64,000 bases of DNA from Polynucleobacter ibericus (GCF_018687955.1 NZ_CP061309.1:682001-746000), one strand, 5' to 3'; shown: positions 27,138 through 37,226, numbered from the stretch's first letter. The notes: generated by a model not told the origin, from the sequence alone. Made by a program: numbers and translations.

Positions 27138-28348
27138 TGGCCGTACATCGCACTAAATCTTCGCAGCGTAATTCCCCAGAGGTGGAAAAGTTGGTAGCTG
27201 ACGCTATTTCTTTGGCTGCTTCTGGAAGTCAAGTCGAAGACCGCTTTTGGGAGGAGCGCTTGAATGTGCGCTTAATGCGCTTACTCAAAAGTCAAAATCA
27301 AAATGTGATTGATGCCGCCTTAGATCAAACCTTTCGGATTAATACTGTAGCCTTTGAGGTGCTTGCTGATATCGCGGAAACCTTGGCTGAATCCCTAAGA
27401 ATCGAGCACGAAGGGCAGGAGTGGGATGTGGTGTTATTGGCGATGCCAATCGTTGCTCATACGCGCTACCAAATTCCTTCTGGCCCACTGCCAACGAATA
27501 TCATCGAATCTACTGCTCAAGCATTGCATAGTGCTATTGCCTCAACGGACACACGTCTAGCAATCGTTCCTTGGTTGTACAGCATTGATCAAATGCCTCA
27601 TTCACATTGCCAAACTCGCATCCTGACTGAATCATTAGCAAGTGCAGCCATTTCTGGAAAAGACGTCAAACTTGAGTTGCGCGACATGTCGGAGACCATA
27701 GCTGTTTTGGCTGACCCCCGTTTCATCATTGCTGCCCTAAGTGCACCCGCTGGTTCGCCAATCTTCCGTTGGCAGGCTGAGCCGCCAGCTCGTCAAGAGC
27801 GTGGCGTGAGTTTGATCGGTTGGCAAAACGCCATGCAAGAACCTATTGCCTCTTTATTACCGGGCTGTGAGTTTGAGCTCTTACTACCTGAGGCGTATTT
27901 CACAAACTGCCGCCTCGCTGATAAACATGTGCGACCTTTGAGTATTCGTGCTGCAGTCAATTTTCTGGAAAGTACTCTCGGCATCTTGCCTGCCGGCCTG
28001 TCTTGTGTCGTTGGCGCATTTGGTGAAGAGCAGGCAGATGAATATCGTATTGCCTTCAGTGCCAAAGGATCGTCCGAGATAATGTATGGCGTGATCTGGC
28101 CCCTCTATGATCGCGAGAGTGTGGCGAGTGATGCCTTGAATGATTTGTCAGATGACGAAAGTCCAATCAAGAAGATTTGTGACGCCCTACATGATGCGGG
28201 AGTAGATGATGTATTCCGTCATGCCATGTTATTTGATCCTGAGCTTTGTGATGATTGTGGTGCACCCTTATTTCCGGACCGCTCGGGTGAGGCGGTACAT
28301 GCGGAGATGCCGGATGACGCACCATCACAGCAGCCTTTATTTCATTAG
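27137..28348 (+). CDS. DUF2863-family protein of unknown function
   Basis: A 403-residue soluble protein found mostly in Betaproteobacteria. There is no signal peptide or membrane segment. N-terminal half contains helical, Leu/Ala-rich sequence; the central part has AMQEPIASLLPGCEF and LLPEAYFTNCRLAD; near the C-terminus a CDDCGAPLFPD motif resembles half of a zinc ribbon. Its ATG at 27137 overlaps the yaaA stop by one base, indicating coupled translation and hinting at a stress or DNA-related role. An intrinsic terminator follows directly. Function unknown. Confidence 0.85.
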   Translation: MAVHRTKSSQRNSPEVEKLVADAISLAASGSQVEDRFWEERLNVRLMRLLKSQNQNVIDAALDQTFRINTVAFEVLADIAETLAESLRIEHEGQEWDVVLLAMPIVAHTRYQIPSGPLPTNIIESTAQALHSAIASTDTRLAIVPWLYSIDQMPHSHCQTRILTESLASAAISGKDVKLELRDMSETIAVLADPRFIIAALSAPAGSPIFRWQAEPPARQERGVSLIGWQNAMQEPIASLLPGCEFELLLPEAYFTNCRLADKHVRPLSIRAAVNFLESTLGILPAGLSCVVGAFGEEQADEYRIAFSAKGSSEIMYGVIWPLYDRESVASDALNDLSDDESPIKKICDALHDAGVDDVFRHAMLFDPELCDDCGAPLFPDRSGEAVHAEMPDDAPSQQPLFH

Positions 28349-28353
28349 ATAAC

Positions 28354-28382
28354 AAAAAAGCCGAGGATCTCTCGGCTTTTTT
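28354..28382. terminator. Intrinsic terminator after the DUF2863 gene
   Basis: Stem AAAAAAGCCGAG / CTCGGCTTTTTT with loop GATCT (28366-28370); 12-bp perfect stem including the A/T tracts. The arrangement works on both strands and can also end the convergent 28403-28777 gene. Confidence 0.93.
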
Positions 28383-28402
28383 GTTTAATGCGATGTCAGA
28401 AA

Positions 28403-28777
28403 TTAATTCTGCACAAATGGTTCCGCGCCGGCAAACAAATGCGGTAACTTGCCGGTCTTCATATCTGCTGTTTGGCAGAAATCGGCGAGTCGAATACCTG
28501 CTTTAATGTTGAATAACATTGCCTTGTTGCCGAGCACCACAAGGTCAAAACCTGAGTTGGTGTTCTTGTAACGTAAGCTGCCAGGCAAAGAAGTCTGACG
28601 CTCTAGCTCGTAATTTTTAGATTCCCAAGTTAGGCGAACTTTTTCTGTCGAGCCAGCAGTTTTGAACTGCTTACTGTCTTGACAGCTCCAAGTGTGCACT
28701 TCTTCATTAGCGCTCACGTTTGCTGCGCCTAAGAGGCTGGCAAGCAGAATGCTAATTGCGAGAAGGTTTTTCTTCAT
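28403..28777 (-). CDS. Small exported protein, possibly MliC-like lysozyme-inhibitor fold
   Basis: A 124-residue precursor with a clear signal peptide (cleavage near NVSA). The mature part has WSCQDSKQF, KVRLTWESKNYELERQ, GSLRYKNTNSGFDLVV and a second cysteine in ADFCQ, a pattern reminiscent of the MliC/YajI C-type lysozyme inhibitor beta-barrel (Trp-x-Cys start, paired Cys, SGxxY-like middle). No lipobox, so it would be a soluble periplasmic form. It follows mdh by 11 bases and could be cotranscribed. The MliC relation is a guess from pattern; a structure search is needed. Confidence 0.6.
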   Translation of the reverse strand: MKKNLLAISILLASLLGAANVSANEEVHTWSCQDSKQFKTAGSTEKVRLTWESKNYELERQTSLPGSLRYKNTNSGFDLVVLGNKAMLFNIKAGIRLADFCQTADMKTGKLPHLFAGAEPFVQN

Positions 28778-28788
28778 CTGTATTTTCC

Positions 28789-29778
28789 TTAAGAGAGTAA
28801 GTGCTTAACGCCTGTTTGCTCTTCGAGTAATTCATTCAATGTGTGAGTCATGCGCTCGCGGGAGAATGCATCGATCTCTAAACCTTCGATCATTTTGTAT
28901 TCGCCGTTTTCGCAAACTACTGGGAAGCCATAAATTACTTCAGCAGGAATGTCATATTCGCCTTTAGAAGGAATGCCCATCGTTACCCACTTACCGTTAG
29001 TACCGAGTACCCAATCATGAATATGATCAATCGCTGCATTCGCTGCAGAGGCTGCAGAAGAAAGACCACGAGCTTCAATGATGGCTGCACCACGCTTACC
29101 AACTGTAGGAATGAAAACATCTTTATTCCATGCTGCATCGTTGATAGCATCTTTTACTGACTGGCCATCGATCGTTGCAAAGCGATAGTCTGGGTACATT
29201 GTTGGGCTGTGGTTACCCCAAACAACTAACTTCTCAATATCAGCAACAGGCTTGTTCAACTTGCTGGCCAATTGCGAGAGGGCGCGGTTGTGATCGAGGC
29301 GCAACATTGCAGTGAAGTTTTTCGCAGGAATATCTGGTGCAGATTTCATAGCGATGTAAGCATTGGTATTTGCTGGGTTACCAACAACCAATACTTTTAC
29401 AGTTTTCTTAGCAACGGCATTTAATGCCTTACCTTGCGCTGTGAAAATTTGTGCGTTAGCGGAGAGCAAGTCTTTGCGCTCCATGCCAGGACCACGTGGA
29501 CGTGCACCAACTAAAAGAGCAACATCGATATCTTTAAATGCAGTCATTGGGTCAGAGTGTGCTGTCATGCCGGCCAAGAGCGGGAATGCGCAGTCTTCCA
29601 ACTCCATCATTACGCCAGTCAACGCCTTTTGTGCTTTTTCGTCTGGAATTTCCAATAATTGGAGGATGACGGGCTGATCTTTGCCCAAAAGGTCGCCATT
29701 GGCGATGCGGAATAGAAGGGAATATCCGATTTGACCGGCTGCACCGGTTACGGCGACACGCATTGGGGCTTTTGCCAT
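28789..29778 (-). CDS. mdh: Malate dehydrogenase
   Basis: NAD-dependent oxidation of malate to oxaloacetate in the TCA cycle. The 329-residue protein belongs to the cytosolic-type LDH/MDH group common in Betaproteobacteria: [17 protein letters not shown] for [18 protein letters not shown] with substrate arginines, [26 protein letters not shown] and the catalytic His in [13 protein letters not shown]. Divergent from the gntR gene; a candidate promoter with perfect TTGACA lies in the shared region. Confidence 0.97.
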   Translation of the reverse strand: MAKAPMRVAVTGAAGQIGYSLLFRIANGDLLGKDQPVILQLLEIPDEKAQKALTGVMMELEDCAFPLLAGMTAHSDPMTAFKDIDVALLVGARPRGPGMERKDLLSANAQIFTAQGKALNAVAKKTVKVLVVGNPANTNAYIAMKSAPDIPAKNFTAMLRLDHNRALSQLASKLNKPVADIEKLVVWGNHSPTMYPDYRFATIDGQSVKDAINDAAWNKDVFIPTVGKRGAAIIEARGLSSAASAANAAIDHIHDWVLGTNGKWVTMGIPSKGEYDIPAEVIYGFPVVCENGEYKMIEGLEIDAFSRERMTHTLNELLEEQTGVKHLLS

Positions 29779-29833
29779 TGCTTATAACTCCAGAGGAAGG
29801 TTAATTAATGAAAACTTTTCTATTATCCATTCA

Positions 29834-29863
29834 AGTGTAGGGACTTTAGCTTTACACTGTCAA
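29834..29863 (-). promoter_or_regulatory. Candidate mdh promoter
   Basis: On the minus strand TTGACA (29863-29858) and TACACT (29839-29834) are 18 bases apart, about 55 bases upstream of the mdh start. The -35 is a perfect match and the -10 matches at four of six positions. Confidence 0.5.
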
Positions 29864-29879
29864 TGATGTCTTATATAAG
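29851..29879 (+). promoter_or_regulatory. Candidate gntR promoter
   Basis: TTTACA (29851-29856) and TATAAG (29874-29879) with a 17-base spacer, each five of six to consensus, about 49 bases upstream of the preferred TTG start of the GntR gene. Confidence 0.55.
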
Positions 29880-29881
29880 AC
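29868..29881. promoter_or_regulatory. Perfect 14-bp palindrome, likely GntR operator
   Basis: GTCTTATATAAGAC is a perfect palindrome that covers the -10 box of the GntR gene and lies just upstream of the mdh -35. The placement suits repression of the regulator's own gene and an effect on mdh. A 14-bp two-fold symmetric site fits a dimeric GntR winged helix. Confidence 0.6.
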
Positions 29882-29927
29882 TAGAATTACTTTGAATTTT
29901 ATCTAATTGAAGTGGTCTGGAGCGAAT

Positions 29928-30665
29928 TTGTCTGATGTGACTTTGCCTGTTGCCTCATTTAGCCCTCTGTACGAACAGATTAAGGCGATGATTTTGGCTA
30001 GTTTGCAAGCCTCGGAATGGCTTCCGGGAGAGGCTATTCCCAGTGAAATGGAGCTTGCAGCCCGTTTTGCCGTCAGCCAAGGCACTGTCCGTAAGGCGAT
30101 TGATGAGCTAGCCTCTCAAAACCTGCTGGTACGCCGCCAAGGGAAGGGCACTTTTGTTGCCACCCACCAAGAGGACGACTGGCAATACCGTTTTTTACGT
30201 CTAGCTCCTGATTCTGGGGAAAAGTTCCACCTCATCAACCAATTTTTGACCTGTGAGAAGACTGCCGCGACGGCTTATGTGGCTGATTTGCTTAAATTAA
30301 AGGCAGGGGACCCCATCATTCAGATCGATCGGGTACAGAGTTTTGCTGGCAAACCCATTGTTTTTGAAGAGATTTTGCTGCCCGGAGCCCGTTTTAGCGG
30401 CCTTGACCTTGATGCCCTCAACGCCTGGCATGGCCCTATGTACGCCTTTTATGAAGGTCAATACGCTACTCACATGGTGCGCGCTGAAGAAAAAATTAAG
30501 GCTGTTGCTGCCGACGAAGCCTTGGCAAAACATCTTCATCTGAAAGAGGGGGCGCCGCTCCTCTCTGTTGAGCGCGTGTCATTCACATACGGGAATAAAC
30601 CAGTAGAAATTCGCCACGCTAGGTACGACACTTCAGAGCAACATTACGAAAACAAATTGAACTAA
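29928..30665 (+). CDS. GntR-family regulator with UTRA effector domain
   Basis: A HutC-type regulator: winged helix at about residues 10-75 (SPLYEQIKAMI ... MELAARFAVSQGTVRKAIDELA, RRQGKGTFVA) and a UTRA ligand-binding domain at about 90-240. The TTG at 29928 is preferred as start because GGAG at 29919-29922 is spaced five bases before it; another in-frame TTG at 29907 lacks such a site. No ATG is available near. It stands between mdh (divergent) and the sdh operon (downstream, same strand), so TCA-cycle control by a carboxylate ligand is a reasonable inference. Confidence 0.87.
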   Translation: MSDVTLPVASFSPLYEQIKAMILASLQASEWLPGEAIPSEMELAARFAVSQGTVRKAIDELASQNLLVRRQGKGTFVATHQEDDWQYRFLRLAPDSGEKFHLINQFLTCEKTAATAYVADLLKLKAGDPIIQIDRVQSFAGKPIVFEEILLPGARFSGLDLDALNAWHGPMYAFYEGQYATHMVRAEEKIKAVAADEALAKHLHLKEGAPLLSVERVSFTYGNKPVEIRHARYDTSEQHYENKLN

Positions 30666-30755
30666 GGCAGAGACGCGCTAGATTAGTAAAAACCAGTAAA
30701 TCACCCCTTGAAACGCTAAAAAATCCCCACCACCCCTAAGGTTTCCAATAGAATA

Positions 30756-30770
30756 TGTTGCGATACAACA
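30756..30770. promoter_or_regulatory. Short inverted repeat upstream of sdhC
   Basis: TGTTG-CGATA-CAACA is a perfect 5-5-5 inverted repeat 40 bases ahead of sdhC in the 144-base gap that must contain the sdh promoter. A nearby TAGAAT (30749-30754 region) could be a -10. No resemblance to the 29868 palindrome, so a different factor would be needed; weak evidence. Confidence 0.25.
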
Positions 30771-30809
30771 AAACCACACTGAACCTCCACCTAAAGATAG
30801 AGATTACCC

Positions 30810-31229
30810 ATGGTTGATTCACAGCAAACTGTAAAAAAAGATAGACCTGTTTATAAAAATATTGGTCTTGCACAATTGATTAAATACCGCCTTCCTTGGG
30901 CCGGTAAAGTATCGATTCTTCATCGTATTAGTGGAGCAGCACTATTTTTAATGCTGCCTTTCTTGCTATATCTCTTGGATCAAAGCTTGGCTTCAGAAGT
31001 GAGCTATCAAAAGTTTCAGGCAATCACTGGCCACTTCCTAGTGAAAGTGATTTGCCTGGGATTAATTTGGTCTTTCTTACACCATTTCTGCGCTGGTATT
31101 CGTTACCTCCTTTTGGACTTAGAGATCGGCGTTGAAAAGGTTGATGCAAACCGCTCAGCAATTTTTGTATTTTTCTTAGGTCTTGCTTTGACTGCGGTTG
31201 TAGGTCTCAAACTATTCGGCTTGTATTAA
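30810..31229 (+). CDS. sdhC: Succinate dehydrogenase cytochrome b556 subunit
   Basis: Membrane anchor of complex II, binding heme b and ubiquinone. The 139-residue protein has three transmembrane helices; family signatures are NIGLAQLIKYRLPWAGKVSILHRISG-type residues near 15-40 (the SxxHR quinone/heme site) and the second-helix HHFCAGIRYLLLD with the heme histidine. First gene of sdhCDABE. Confidence 0.94.
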   Translation: MVDSQQTVKKDRPVYKNIGLAQLIKYRLPWAGKVSILHRISGAALFLMLPFLLYLLDQSLASEVSYQKFQAITGHFLVKVICLGLIWSFLHHFCAGIRYLLLDLEIGVEKVDANRSAIFVFFLGLALTAVVGLKLFGLY

Positions 31230-31253
31230 GCGCACATCATTTAAGGAAATTTC

Positions 31254-31619
31254 ATGCCTATTTATCAAATTGGACCAAAGCGCTTAGTTGTAGGTGCGCA
31301 TTACGGCCTTAAAGAGTGGATTATTCAGCGTGTAACTGCGATCGTGATGGTCGTTTTCACAATTGTTCTATTGGTCGACTATTGCATTACTGGTAGCGCA
31401 ACTTATGAAGGCTGGTCTGCTTTGTTTAGCAACCAATTCATGAAGTTATTGACGCTATTGGCATTCATCAGCTTGTTCTATCACGCATGGATTGGTATCC
31501 GTGACATCTGGATGGACTACATCAAGCCTGTCAGTATTCGTTTGACACTTCAAGTGTTGACCGTTCTGTATCTCGTAGCCTGTGCGGCCTATGCCGTTCA
31601 AATTTTGTGGAAAGTGTAA
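31254..31619 (+). CDS. sdhD: Succinate dehydrogenase hydrophobic membrane anchor subunit
   Basis: Second membrane anchor of complex II, 121 residues with three helices. The GLKEWIIQRVTAIVMVV start and the YHAWIGIRDIWMDYI segment, with heme/quinone-site His and Asp-Tyr, are typical. Four bases separate its stop from the sdhA start codon. Confidence 0.94.
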   Translation: MPIYQIGPKRLVVGAHYGLKEWIIQRVTAIVMVVFTIVLLVDYCITGSATYEGWSALFSNQFMKLLTLLAFISLFYHAWIGIRDIWMDYIKPVSIRLTLQVLTVLYLVACAAYAVQILWKV

Positions 31620-31623
31620 TTCG

Positions 31624-33402
31624 ATGACTGCGATTAAAAAATCATTGCCACGCCGCCGTTTTGATGCGGTGATTATTGGAGCGGGTGGTTCAGGTATGCG
31701 CGCATCATTGCAGTTGGCTGAAGCCGGCTTGAATGTTGCGGTACTCACTAAGGTATTTCCAACACGTTCACATACTGTTGCTGCACAGGGTGGTATCGGT
31801 GCTTCCTTGGGCAATATGAGTGAAGATAATTGGCACTATCACTTTTACGACACCATCAAGGGATCTGACTGGTTAGGTGACCAAGATGTGATCGAGTTCA
31901 TGTGTCGCGAAGCTCCAAAAGTGGTTTACGAGTTAGAGCACTTTGGCATGCCGTTTGACCGTAACCCAGATGGCACGATTTATCAGCGCCCATTCGGTGG
32001 CCACACTGCAAACTACGGCGAGAAGCCAGTACAACGTGCTTGCGCTGCAGCTGACCGTACTGGTCACGCAATGTTGCACACTTTGTATCAACGTAACGTG
32101 CGCGCAAAGACTAATTTCTTTGTTGAGTGGTTAGCGTTAGATTTGATTCGCGATGATGCTGGTGACGTTGTTGGTGTTACCGCTCTCGAAATGGAAACTG
32201 GTCAGGTTTATATCTTGGAAGCCAAGATTGTGATGTTGGCTACTGGTGGTGCAGGCCGTATTTGGGATGCATCTACAAACGCATTTATTAATACTGGCGA
32301 CGGTATGGGCTTAGCAGCTCGCGCAGGCATTCCATTAGAAGATATGGAATTCTGGCAATTCCACCCAACTGGCGTAGCCGGTGCGGGCGTATTGTTGACA
32401 GAAGGTTGCCGCGGTGAAGGCGGTATCTTGCGCAATAAAGATGGTGAGCGTTTCATGGAACGTTATGCGCCAACTTATAAAGATTTGGCACCACGCGACT
32501 TCGTTTCACGTTGTATGGACCAAGAGATTAAAGAGGGGCGCGGTTGTGGTCCTAACGGTGACTACGTTGTGCTCGATTTGACGCACATTGGCGCCGAAAC
32601 CATCATGAAGCGTTTGCCTTCGGTTTACGAAATTGGTGTGAATTTTGCAAACGTGGACGTGACTAAAGAGCCAATTCCAGTTGTGCCTACGATTCACTAT
32701 CAGATGGGCGGCATTCCTACCAATATCAATGGTCAAGTTGTTGTGCCAGCGAATGGTATTCACAATGAGATTGTTAATGGCTTGTATGCGATTGGTGAGT
32801 GTTCATGTGTTTCAGTTCACGGCGCCAACCGCTTAGGAACAAACTCATTGCTCGACCTCTTGGTATTCGGTCGCGCAGCAGGTAACCACATTGTTGGTTT
32901 GAATTTGAAGGATCGTGAATTCAAACCATTGCCTGCAAACGCCGGTGAGCAAACGTTAGAGCGTATTGCGAAGTTGGATAACTCAACTTCGGGCGAGTAC
33001 GCACAAGATGTTGCGAACGATATTCGTAAGTGCATGCAGAAATATGCTGGTGTATTCCGTAACCAGGAGTTGATGGACGAAGGCGTTCGTCAAATGGCGA
33101 AATTAACAGAGCGCGCCAAGCACCTATGGGTTAAAGACAAATCAGAGATTTTCAATACAGCACGTATCGAAGCTTTGGAAGTGGCTAACTTGGTTGAGAC
33201 TGCAAATGCAACCATGATTTCAGCTGCTGCTCGCAAAGAAAGTCGTGGCGCCCATTCGCACGATGATCATCAAGAGCGTGATGACGCCAATTGGATGAAG
33301 CATACCCTTTGGTATAGCGAAGGTAATCGTTTGACCTACAAGCCAGTTGTATTGAAGCCCTTGACTGTTGAGTCCTTCCCTCCTAAAGAACGTACTTTCT
33401 AA
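31624..33402 (+). CDS. sdhA: Succinate dehydrogenase flavoprotein subunit
   Basis: Catalytic FAD subunit oxidising succinate to fumarate. The ATG at 31624 (MTAIKKSLPRRRFD, with GGAAAG upstream) gives 592 residues, standard; a longer in-frame extension into sdhD is rejected. Seen: VIIGAGGSGMRASLQLAEAG for FAD, the covalent-FAD histidine in RSHTVAAQGGIGAS, the active-site QFHPTG and HGANRLGTNSLLDLLVFGR, and the C-terminal HTLWY-type end. Confidence 0.97.
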   Translation: MTAIKKSLPRRRFDAVIIGAGGSGMRASLQLAEAGLNVAVLTKVFPTRSHTVAAQGGIGASLGNMSEDNWHYHFYDTIKGSDWLGDQDVIEFMCREAPKVVYELEHFGMPFDRNPDGTIYQRPFGGHTANYGEKPVQRACAAADRTGHAMLHTLYQRNVRAKTNFFVEWLALDLIRDDAGDVVGVTALEMETGQVYILEAKIVMLATGGAGRIWDASTNAFINTGDGMGLAARAGIPLEDMEFWQFHPTGVAGAGVLLTEGCRGEGGILRNKDGERFMERYAPTYKDLAPRDFVSRCMDQEIKEGRGCGPNGDYVVLDLTHIGAETIMKRLPSVYEIGVNFANVDVTKEPIPVVPTIHYQMGGIPTNINGQVVVPANGIHNEIVNGLYAIGECSCVSVHGANRLGTNSLLDLLVFGRAAGNHIVGLNLKDREFKPLPANAGEQTLERIAKLDNSTSGEYAQDVANDIRKCMQKYAGVFRNQELMDEGVRQMAKLTERAKHLWVKDKSEIFNTARIEALEVANLVETANATMISAAARKESRGAHSHDDHQERDDANWMKHTLWYSEGNRLTYKPVVLKPLTVESFPPKERTF

Positions 33403-33419
33403 GCGAAGAGAAATAGAAA

Positions 33420-34124
33420 ATGAGTGATATCCGTATATTCGAAATTTACCGCTATGATCCAGATGTCGATGCAGCGCCACGCATGGAACGCTATGAGTTA
33501 GAACTCACTGGCGAGCGTATGTTGTTGGATGCTTTGATTTCTTTGAAAAAGCAAGACGAAACCATTTCTTATCGTCGTTCATGCCGTGAAGGCGTGTGCG
33601 GTTCAGATGCCATGAACATTAACGGTAAAAACGGTTTGGCTTGTTTGACCAATATGTTGACATTGCCTAAAGTCATCACATTGCGCCCATTGCCTGGCTT
33701 GCCAGTTGTGCGTGATTTGATCGTTGATATGACTTTGTTCTTCAAGCAATACTTGTCTATTAAGCCTTACTTGGTAAACGACAATCCGCCTCCTGAAAAA
33801 GAACGTCTCCAGAGTCCTGAAGAGCGTGAAGAGTTGAATGGTTTGTATGAGTGCATCTTGTGTGCATCCTGCTCAACTTCATGCCCATCATTCTGGTGGA
33901 ACCCAGATAAGTTCGTTGGCCCAGCGGGCTTGTTACAGGCCTATCGCTTTATTGCCGATAGCCGTGATGAAGATACCAATCAGCGCTTGGACAACTTAGA
34001 AGACCCATACCGCTTGTTCCGTTGCCATACCATCATGAATTGCGTGGACGTATGTCCTAAGCACTTGAACCCAACGAAGGCAATTGGCAAGATCAAGGAG
34101 TTGATGGTTCGTAGGGCAGTATGA
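33420..34124 (+). CDS. sdhB: Succinate dehydrogenase iron-sulfur subunit
   Basis: Carries the 2Fe-2S, 4Fe-4S and 3Fe-4S clusters linking SdhA to quinone. In the 234 residues the plant-type ferredoxin cysteines are in [22 protein letters not shown] and the second domain has [23 protein letters not shown] and CPKHLNP. The stop overlaps the sdhE start (ATGA). Confidence 0.97.
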   Translation: MSDIRIFEIYRYDPDVDAAPRMERYELELTGERMLLDALISLKKQDETISYRRSCREGVCGSDAMNINGKNGLACLTNMLTLPKVITLRPLPGLPVVRDLIVDMTLFFKQYLSIKPYLVNDNPPPEKERLQSPEEREELNGLYECILCASCSTSCPSFWWNPDKFVGPAGLLQAYRFIADSRDEDTNQRLDNLEDPYRLFRCHTIMNCVDVCPKHLNPTKAIGKIKELMVRRAV

Positions 34125-34390
34125 CCCTCGGCAATGCAGAGTTATATCGTTTAAAAAGTGATGCCCGCAGGGGCTTGCTAGAGAACGATTTAATTCTGCA
34201 GCGTTTCTTTGAGCGTTACGGCTCTCAGTTAAGCGTGGAAGATGGATCAGTTCTGAGTCAGTTATTGGCTTTAGATGACAATGACTTAATGGATCTATTG
34301 ATTGGCCGCAAGGATTCTGTAGCGAGCTTGGAGAAAGAGATGCATACAGACTCTTTCAAACTGGTTTTACAAAGGCTGAGAGAGAAGTAA
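34121..34390 (+). CDS. sdhE: FAD assembly factor SdhE
   Basis: A small protein (89 residues) that promotes covalent flavinylation of SdhA. The hallmark RGxxE motif is present as [11 protein letters not shown], followed by the family-type [12 protein letters not shown]. Four-base overlap with sdhB indicates coupled translation, ensuring matched supply. Confidence 0.93.
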   Translation: MTLGNAELYRLKSDARRGLLENDLILQRFFERYGSQLSVEDGSVLSQLLALDDNDLMDLLIGRKDSVASLEKEMHTDSFKLVLQRLREK

Positions 34391-34472
34391 TTCAGCAATT
34401 TGGTGCAGTGGCTGCATGGATGTATGAATGAATAGTGTATTAATCATAATTTTGAATGACTAAGGATTAGAA

Positions 34473-35786
34473 ATGATTGAATCGGACATCAAGGCAAAAC
34501 TCTCATTTTCGGATGGAACACCAGATATTGATCTGCCAATTTACAAAGGGACAGTCGGTCCTGACGTAATCGACATTCGCAAGCTTTATGGTCAGACAGG
34601 TAAGTTCACTTACGATTCAGGCTTTCTTTCTACTGCGTCATGCAATAGCAAAATTACCTACATCGATGGCGATAAGGGTGAGTTGCTCTATCGCGGCTAC
34701 CCAATTGAAGATTTAGCAAACAACTGCGACTTCTTGGAAGTTTGTTATCTCTTAATCAACGGTGAATTGCCAAACGCTGCTGAGAAAAAAGACTTCGATG
34801 AAATGGTCATGCACCACACCATGGTGCATGAGCAAATGCAATTCTTCTTGCGTGGCTTCCGTCGTGATGCGCATCCAATGTCGGTATTGACTGGCTTGGT
34901 TGGTGCAATGGCAGCCTTCTATCATGACGAGATTGATTACAGTGATCCGCATGCTCGTGAAGTAGCGCAAATTCGCTTGATTGCGAAGATGCCAACTTTG
35001 GTAGCGATGGCTTATAAATATTCCGTAGGACAGCCATTTATCTACCCAGATAACTCTCTGTCATATACAGCAAACTTTATGCGCATGATGTTCGCAACAC
35101 CGTGTGAAGATTACAAAGTGAACCCAGTATTGGTGCGCGCTTTGGATCGTATCTTCACATTGCATGCTGACCATGAGCAAAACGCTTCTACCTCAACAGT
35201 GCGTTTGTGCGGTTCTTCAGGTACAAATCCATTTGCAGCGATTTCTGCTGGTATTGCTTGCCTTTGGGGTCCAGCGCACGGTGGAGCAAACGAAGCTTGC
35301 TTGCAGATGTTGAATGAAATTCAAGCCCAAGGTGGCGTTGATAAGATTCATGAATTCATTGCCCAAGTAAAAGATAAGAACTCTAGCGTTCGTTTGATGG
35401 GCTTTGGTCACCGCGTTTATAAAAACTTTGACCCACGCGCTAAATTGATGCGTGAGACTTGCTATGAAGTATTGAATGAATTGGGCTTGCAAGATGATCC
35501 ATTGTTCAAGTTGGCAATGACTCTCGAGAAGATTGCTTTGGAAGATGACTACTTCGTAAGCCGTAAGCTCTATCCAAACGTAGATTTCTACTCTGGCATC
35601 GTGCAACGCGCTTTGGGCATCCCAACAGAAATGTTTACTTGTATTTTTGCTCTAGCAAGAACAGTAGGTTGGATTGCTCAGTGGGAAGAAATGATTACTG
35701 ATCCTGAGTACAAGATTGGACGTCCACGTCAGTTGTATGTTGGCGAAACAGCACGTAAGGTTCCAAACATTACAGTTCGTAAATAA
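34473..35786 (+). CDS. gltA: Citrate synthase (type II, hexameric)
   Basis: Condenses oxaloacetate and acetyl-CoA. The 437-residue product has the N-terminal domain typical of Gram-negative NADH-sensitive enzymes. Active-site segments are seen: [24 protein letters not shown] (His), [14 protein letters not shown] (His) and the Asp in NVDFYSGIV. It follows sdhE by 82 bases with possible own promoter (CATAAT near 34446), and leads straight to leuC 18 bases after its stop. Confidence 0.97.
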   Translation: MIESDIKAKLSFSDGTPDIDLPIYKGTVGPDVIDIRKLYGQTGKFTYDSGFLSTASCNSKITYIDGDKGELLYRGYPIEDLANNCDFLEVCYLLINGELPNAAEKKDFDEMVMHHTMVHEQMQFFLRGFRRDAHPMSVLTGLVGAMAAFYHDEIDYSDPHAREVAQIRLIAKMPTLVAMAYKYSVGQPFIYPDNSLSYTANFMRMMFATPCEDYKVNPVLVRALDRIFTLHADHEQNASTSTVRLCGSSGTNPFAAISAGIACLWGPAHGGANEACLQMLNEIQAQGGVDKIHEFIAQVKDKNSSVRLMGFGHRVYKNFDPRAKLMRETCYEVLNELGLQDDPLFKLAMTLEKIALEDDYFVSRKLYPNVDFYSGIVQRALGIPTEMFTCIFALARTVGWIAQWEEMITDPEYKIGRPRQLYVGETARKVPNITVRK

Positions 35787-35804
35787 AGTTTTTTAAGGTC
35801 ACTC

Positions 35805-37214
35805 ATGTCTCGTACGCTTTATGACAAATTGTGGGATGACCACGTTGTTTACTCTGAAGAGGATGGCACAGCCACGATCTATATTGACCGTCAATTGCTA
35901 CATGAGGTAACTAGTCCTCAGGCATTTGAAGGTTTAAATTTGGCTGGTCGTCCTGTTTGGCGTATATCTGCCAACTTGGCAGTTTCGGATCACAACGTAC
36001 CAACGACTGATCGGTCCGAGGGCATTGCAGACCCCATCTCGAAGCTACAAGTAGATACCTTGGATCAAAACTGCGATGCCTTTGGTATTACGCAATACAA
36101 AATGAATGATGCCCGCCAAGGGATCGTTCACGTTATCGGACCAGAGCAGGGCGCAACTTTGCCTGGTATGACTGTAGTTTGCGGAGATTCTCATACGAGT
36201 ACCCATGGCGCCTTCGGTGCCCTGGCATTTGGTATTGGCACTTCTGAAGTTGAGCACGTATTAGCAACTCAAACTTTGCTCATGAAGAAGAGCAAGAACA
36301 TGTTGGTGCGCGTAGATGGGCGTTTGCAACCAGGATCTACCGCTAAAGATATCGTGCTTGCTGTCATCGGTAAGATTGGCACAGCAGGCGGTACTGGTTA
36401 CACCATTGAGTTTGCTGGTGAAGCGATTCGCAACCTTTCCATGGAAGGTCGCATGACACTGTGCAATATGGCAATTGAAGCTGGCGCACGCGCTGGTTTG
36501 GTTGCGGTTGATGAAACTACCATTGAATATATTCAAGGTCGCCCTTATGCACCTAAAGGTCCTGCGATGTTGCAAGCTATGCAATATTGGAGAACCTTGC
36601 ATTCAGATGCGGATGCTAAGTTTGATGCAGTGGTGGAATTGCGTGCTGAAGAAATTGCTCCGCAAGTCACTTGGGGTACTTCACCGGAAATGGTGCTGGC
36701 TATCAGCGAACGTGTTCCTGATCCGGAAAAAGAACGCGATCCAAATAAACGCTCTGCAATGGAGCGAGCTTTGGAGTACATGGATCTGGTGCCAAATACA
36801 CCGCTGAGTAGCATCTCTATAGACAAAGTCTTTATCGGCTCTTGTACAAATAGCCGTATTGAAGATATGCGTGCCGCTGCTAAGGTAGTAGATCGCTTAG
36901 GTAAGAAGGTCGCCGCTAATGTGAAGTTGGCATTAGTTGTGCCTGGCTCCGGTTTAGTGAAAGCACAAGCAGAACGCGAAGGCTTGGATCGTATTTTTAA
37001 GGCTGCTGGATTCGAATGGCGTGAGCCTGGTTGCTCTATGTGTTTGGCTATGAATGCCGATCGCTTAGAACCAGGAGAGCGCTGTGCCTCTACCTCCAAT
37101 CGTAACTTTGAAGGTCGTCAAGGTAATGGTGGTCGTACTCATTTGGTCAGCCCAGCAATGGCAGCTGCTGCTGCGATCGAAGGTCACTTTGTTGATGTTC
37201 GCAAGATTTCATAA
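35805..37214 (+). CDS. leuC: 3-isopropylmalate dehydratase large subunit
   Basis: Forms, with LeuD, the 4Fe-4S isomerase of leucine biosynthesis. The 469 residues carry the cluster ligands in [13 protein letters not shown] and [11 protein letters not shown], along with [19 protein letters not shown] and [12 protein letters not shown]. Followed after 12 bases by a small lipoprotein gene and then leuD. Confidence 0.97.
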   Translation: MSRTLYDKLWDDHVVYSEEDGTATIYIDRQLLHEVTSPQAFEGLNLAGRPVWRISANLAVSDHNVPTTDRSEGIADPISKLQVDTLDQNCDAFGITQYKMNDARQGIVHVIGPEQGATLPGMTVVCGDSHTSTHGAFGALAFGIGTSEVEHVLATQTLLMKKSKNMLVRVDGRLQPGSTAKDIVLAVIGKIGTAGGTGYTIEFAGEAIRNLSMEGRMTLCNMAIEAGARAGLVAVDETTIEYIQGRPYAPKGPAMLQAMQYWRTLHSDADAKFDAVVELRAEEIAPQVTWGTSPEMVLAISERVPDPEKERDPNKRSAMERALEYMDLVPNTPLSSISIDKVFIGSCTNSRIEDMRAAAKVVDRLGKKVAANVKLALVVPGSGLVKAQAEREGLDRIFKAAGFEWREPGCSMCLAMNADRLEPGERCASTSNRNFEGRQGNGGRTHLVSPAMAAAAAIEGHFVDVRKIS

Positions 37215-37226
37215 GGAAACAGAGTA

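Noticed and set aside
34391-34472. Riboswitch or leader ahead of gltA
   Set aside because: Only 82 bases and no conserved fold is evident; at most a simple promoter.
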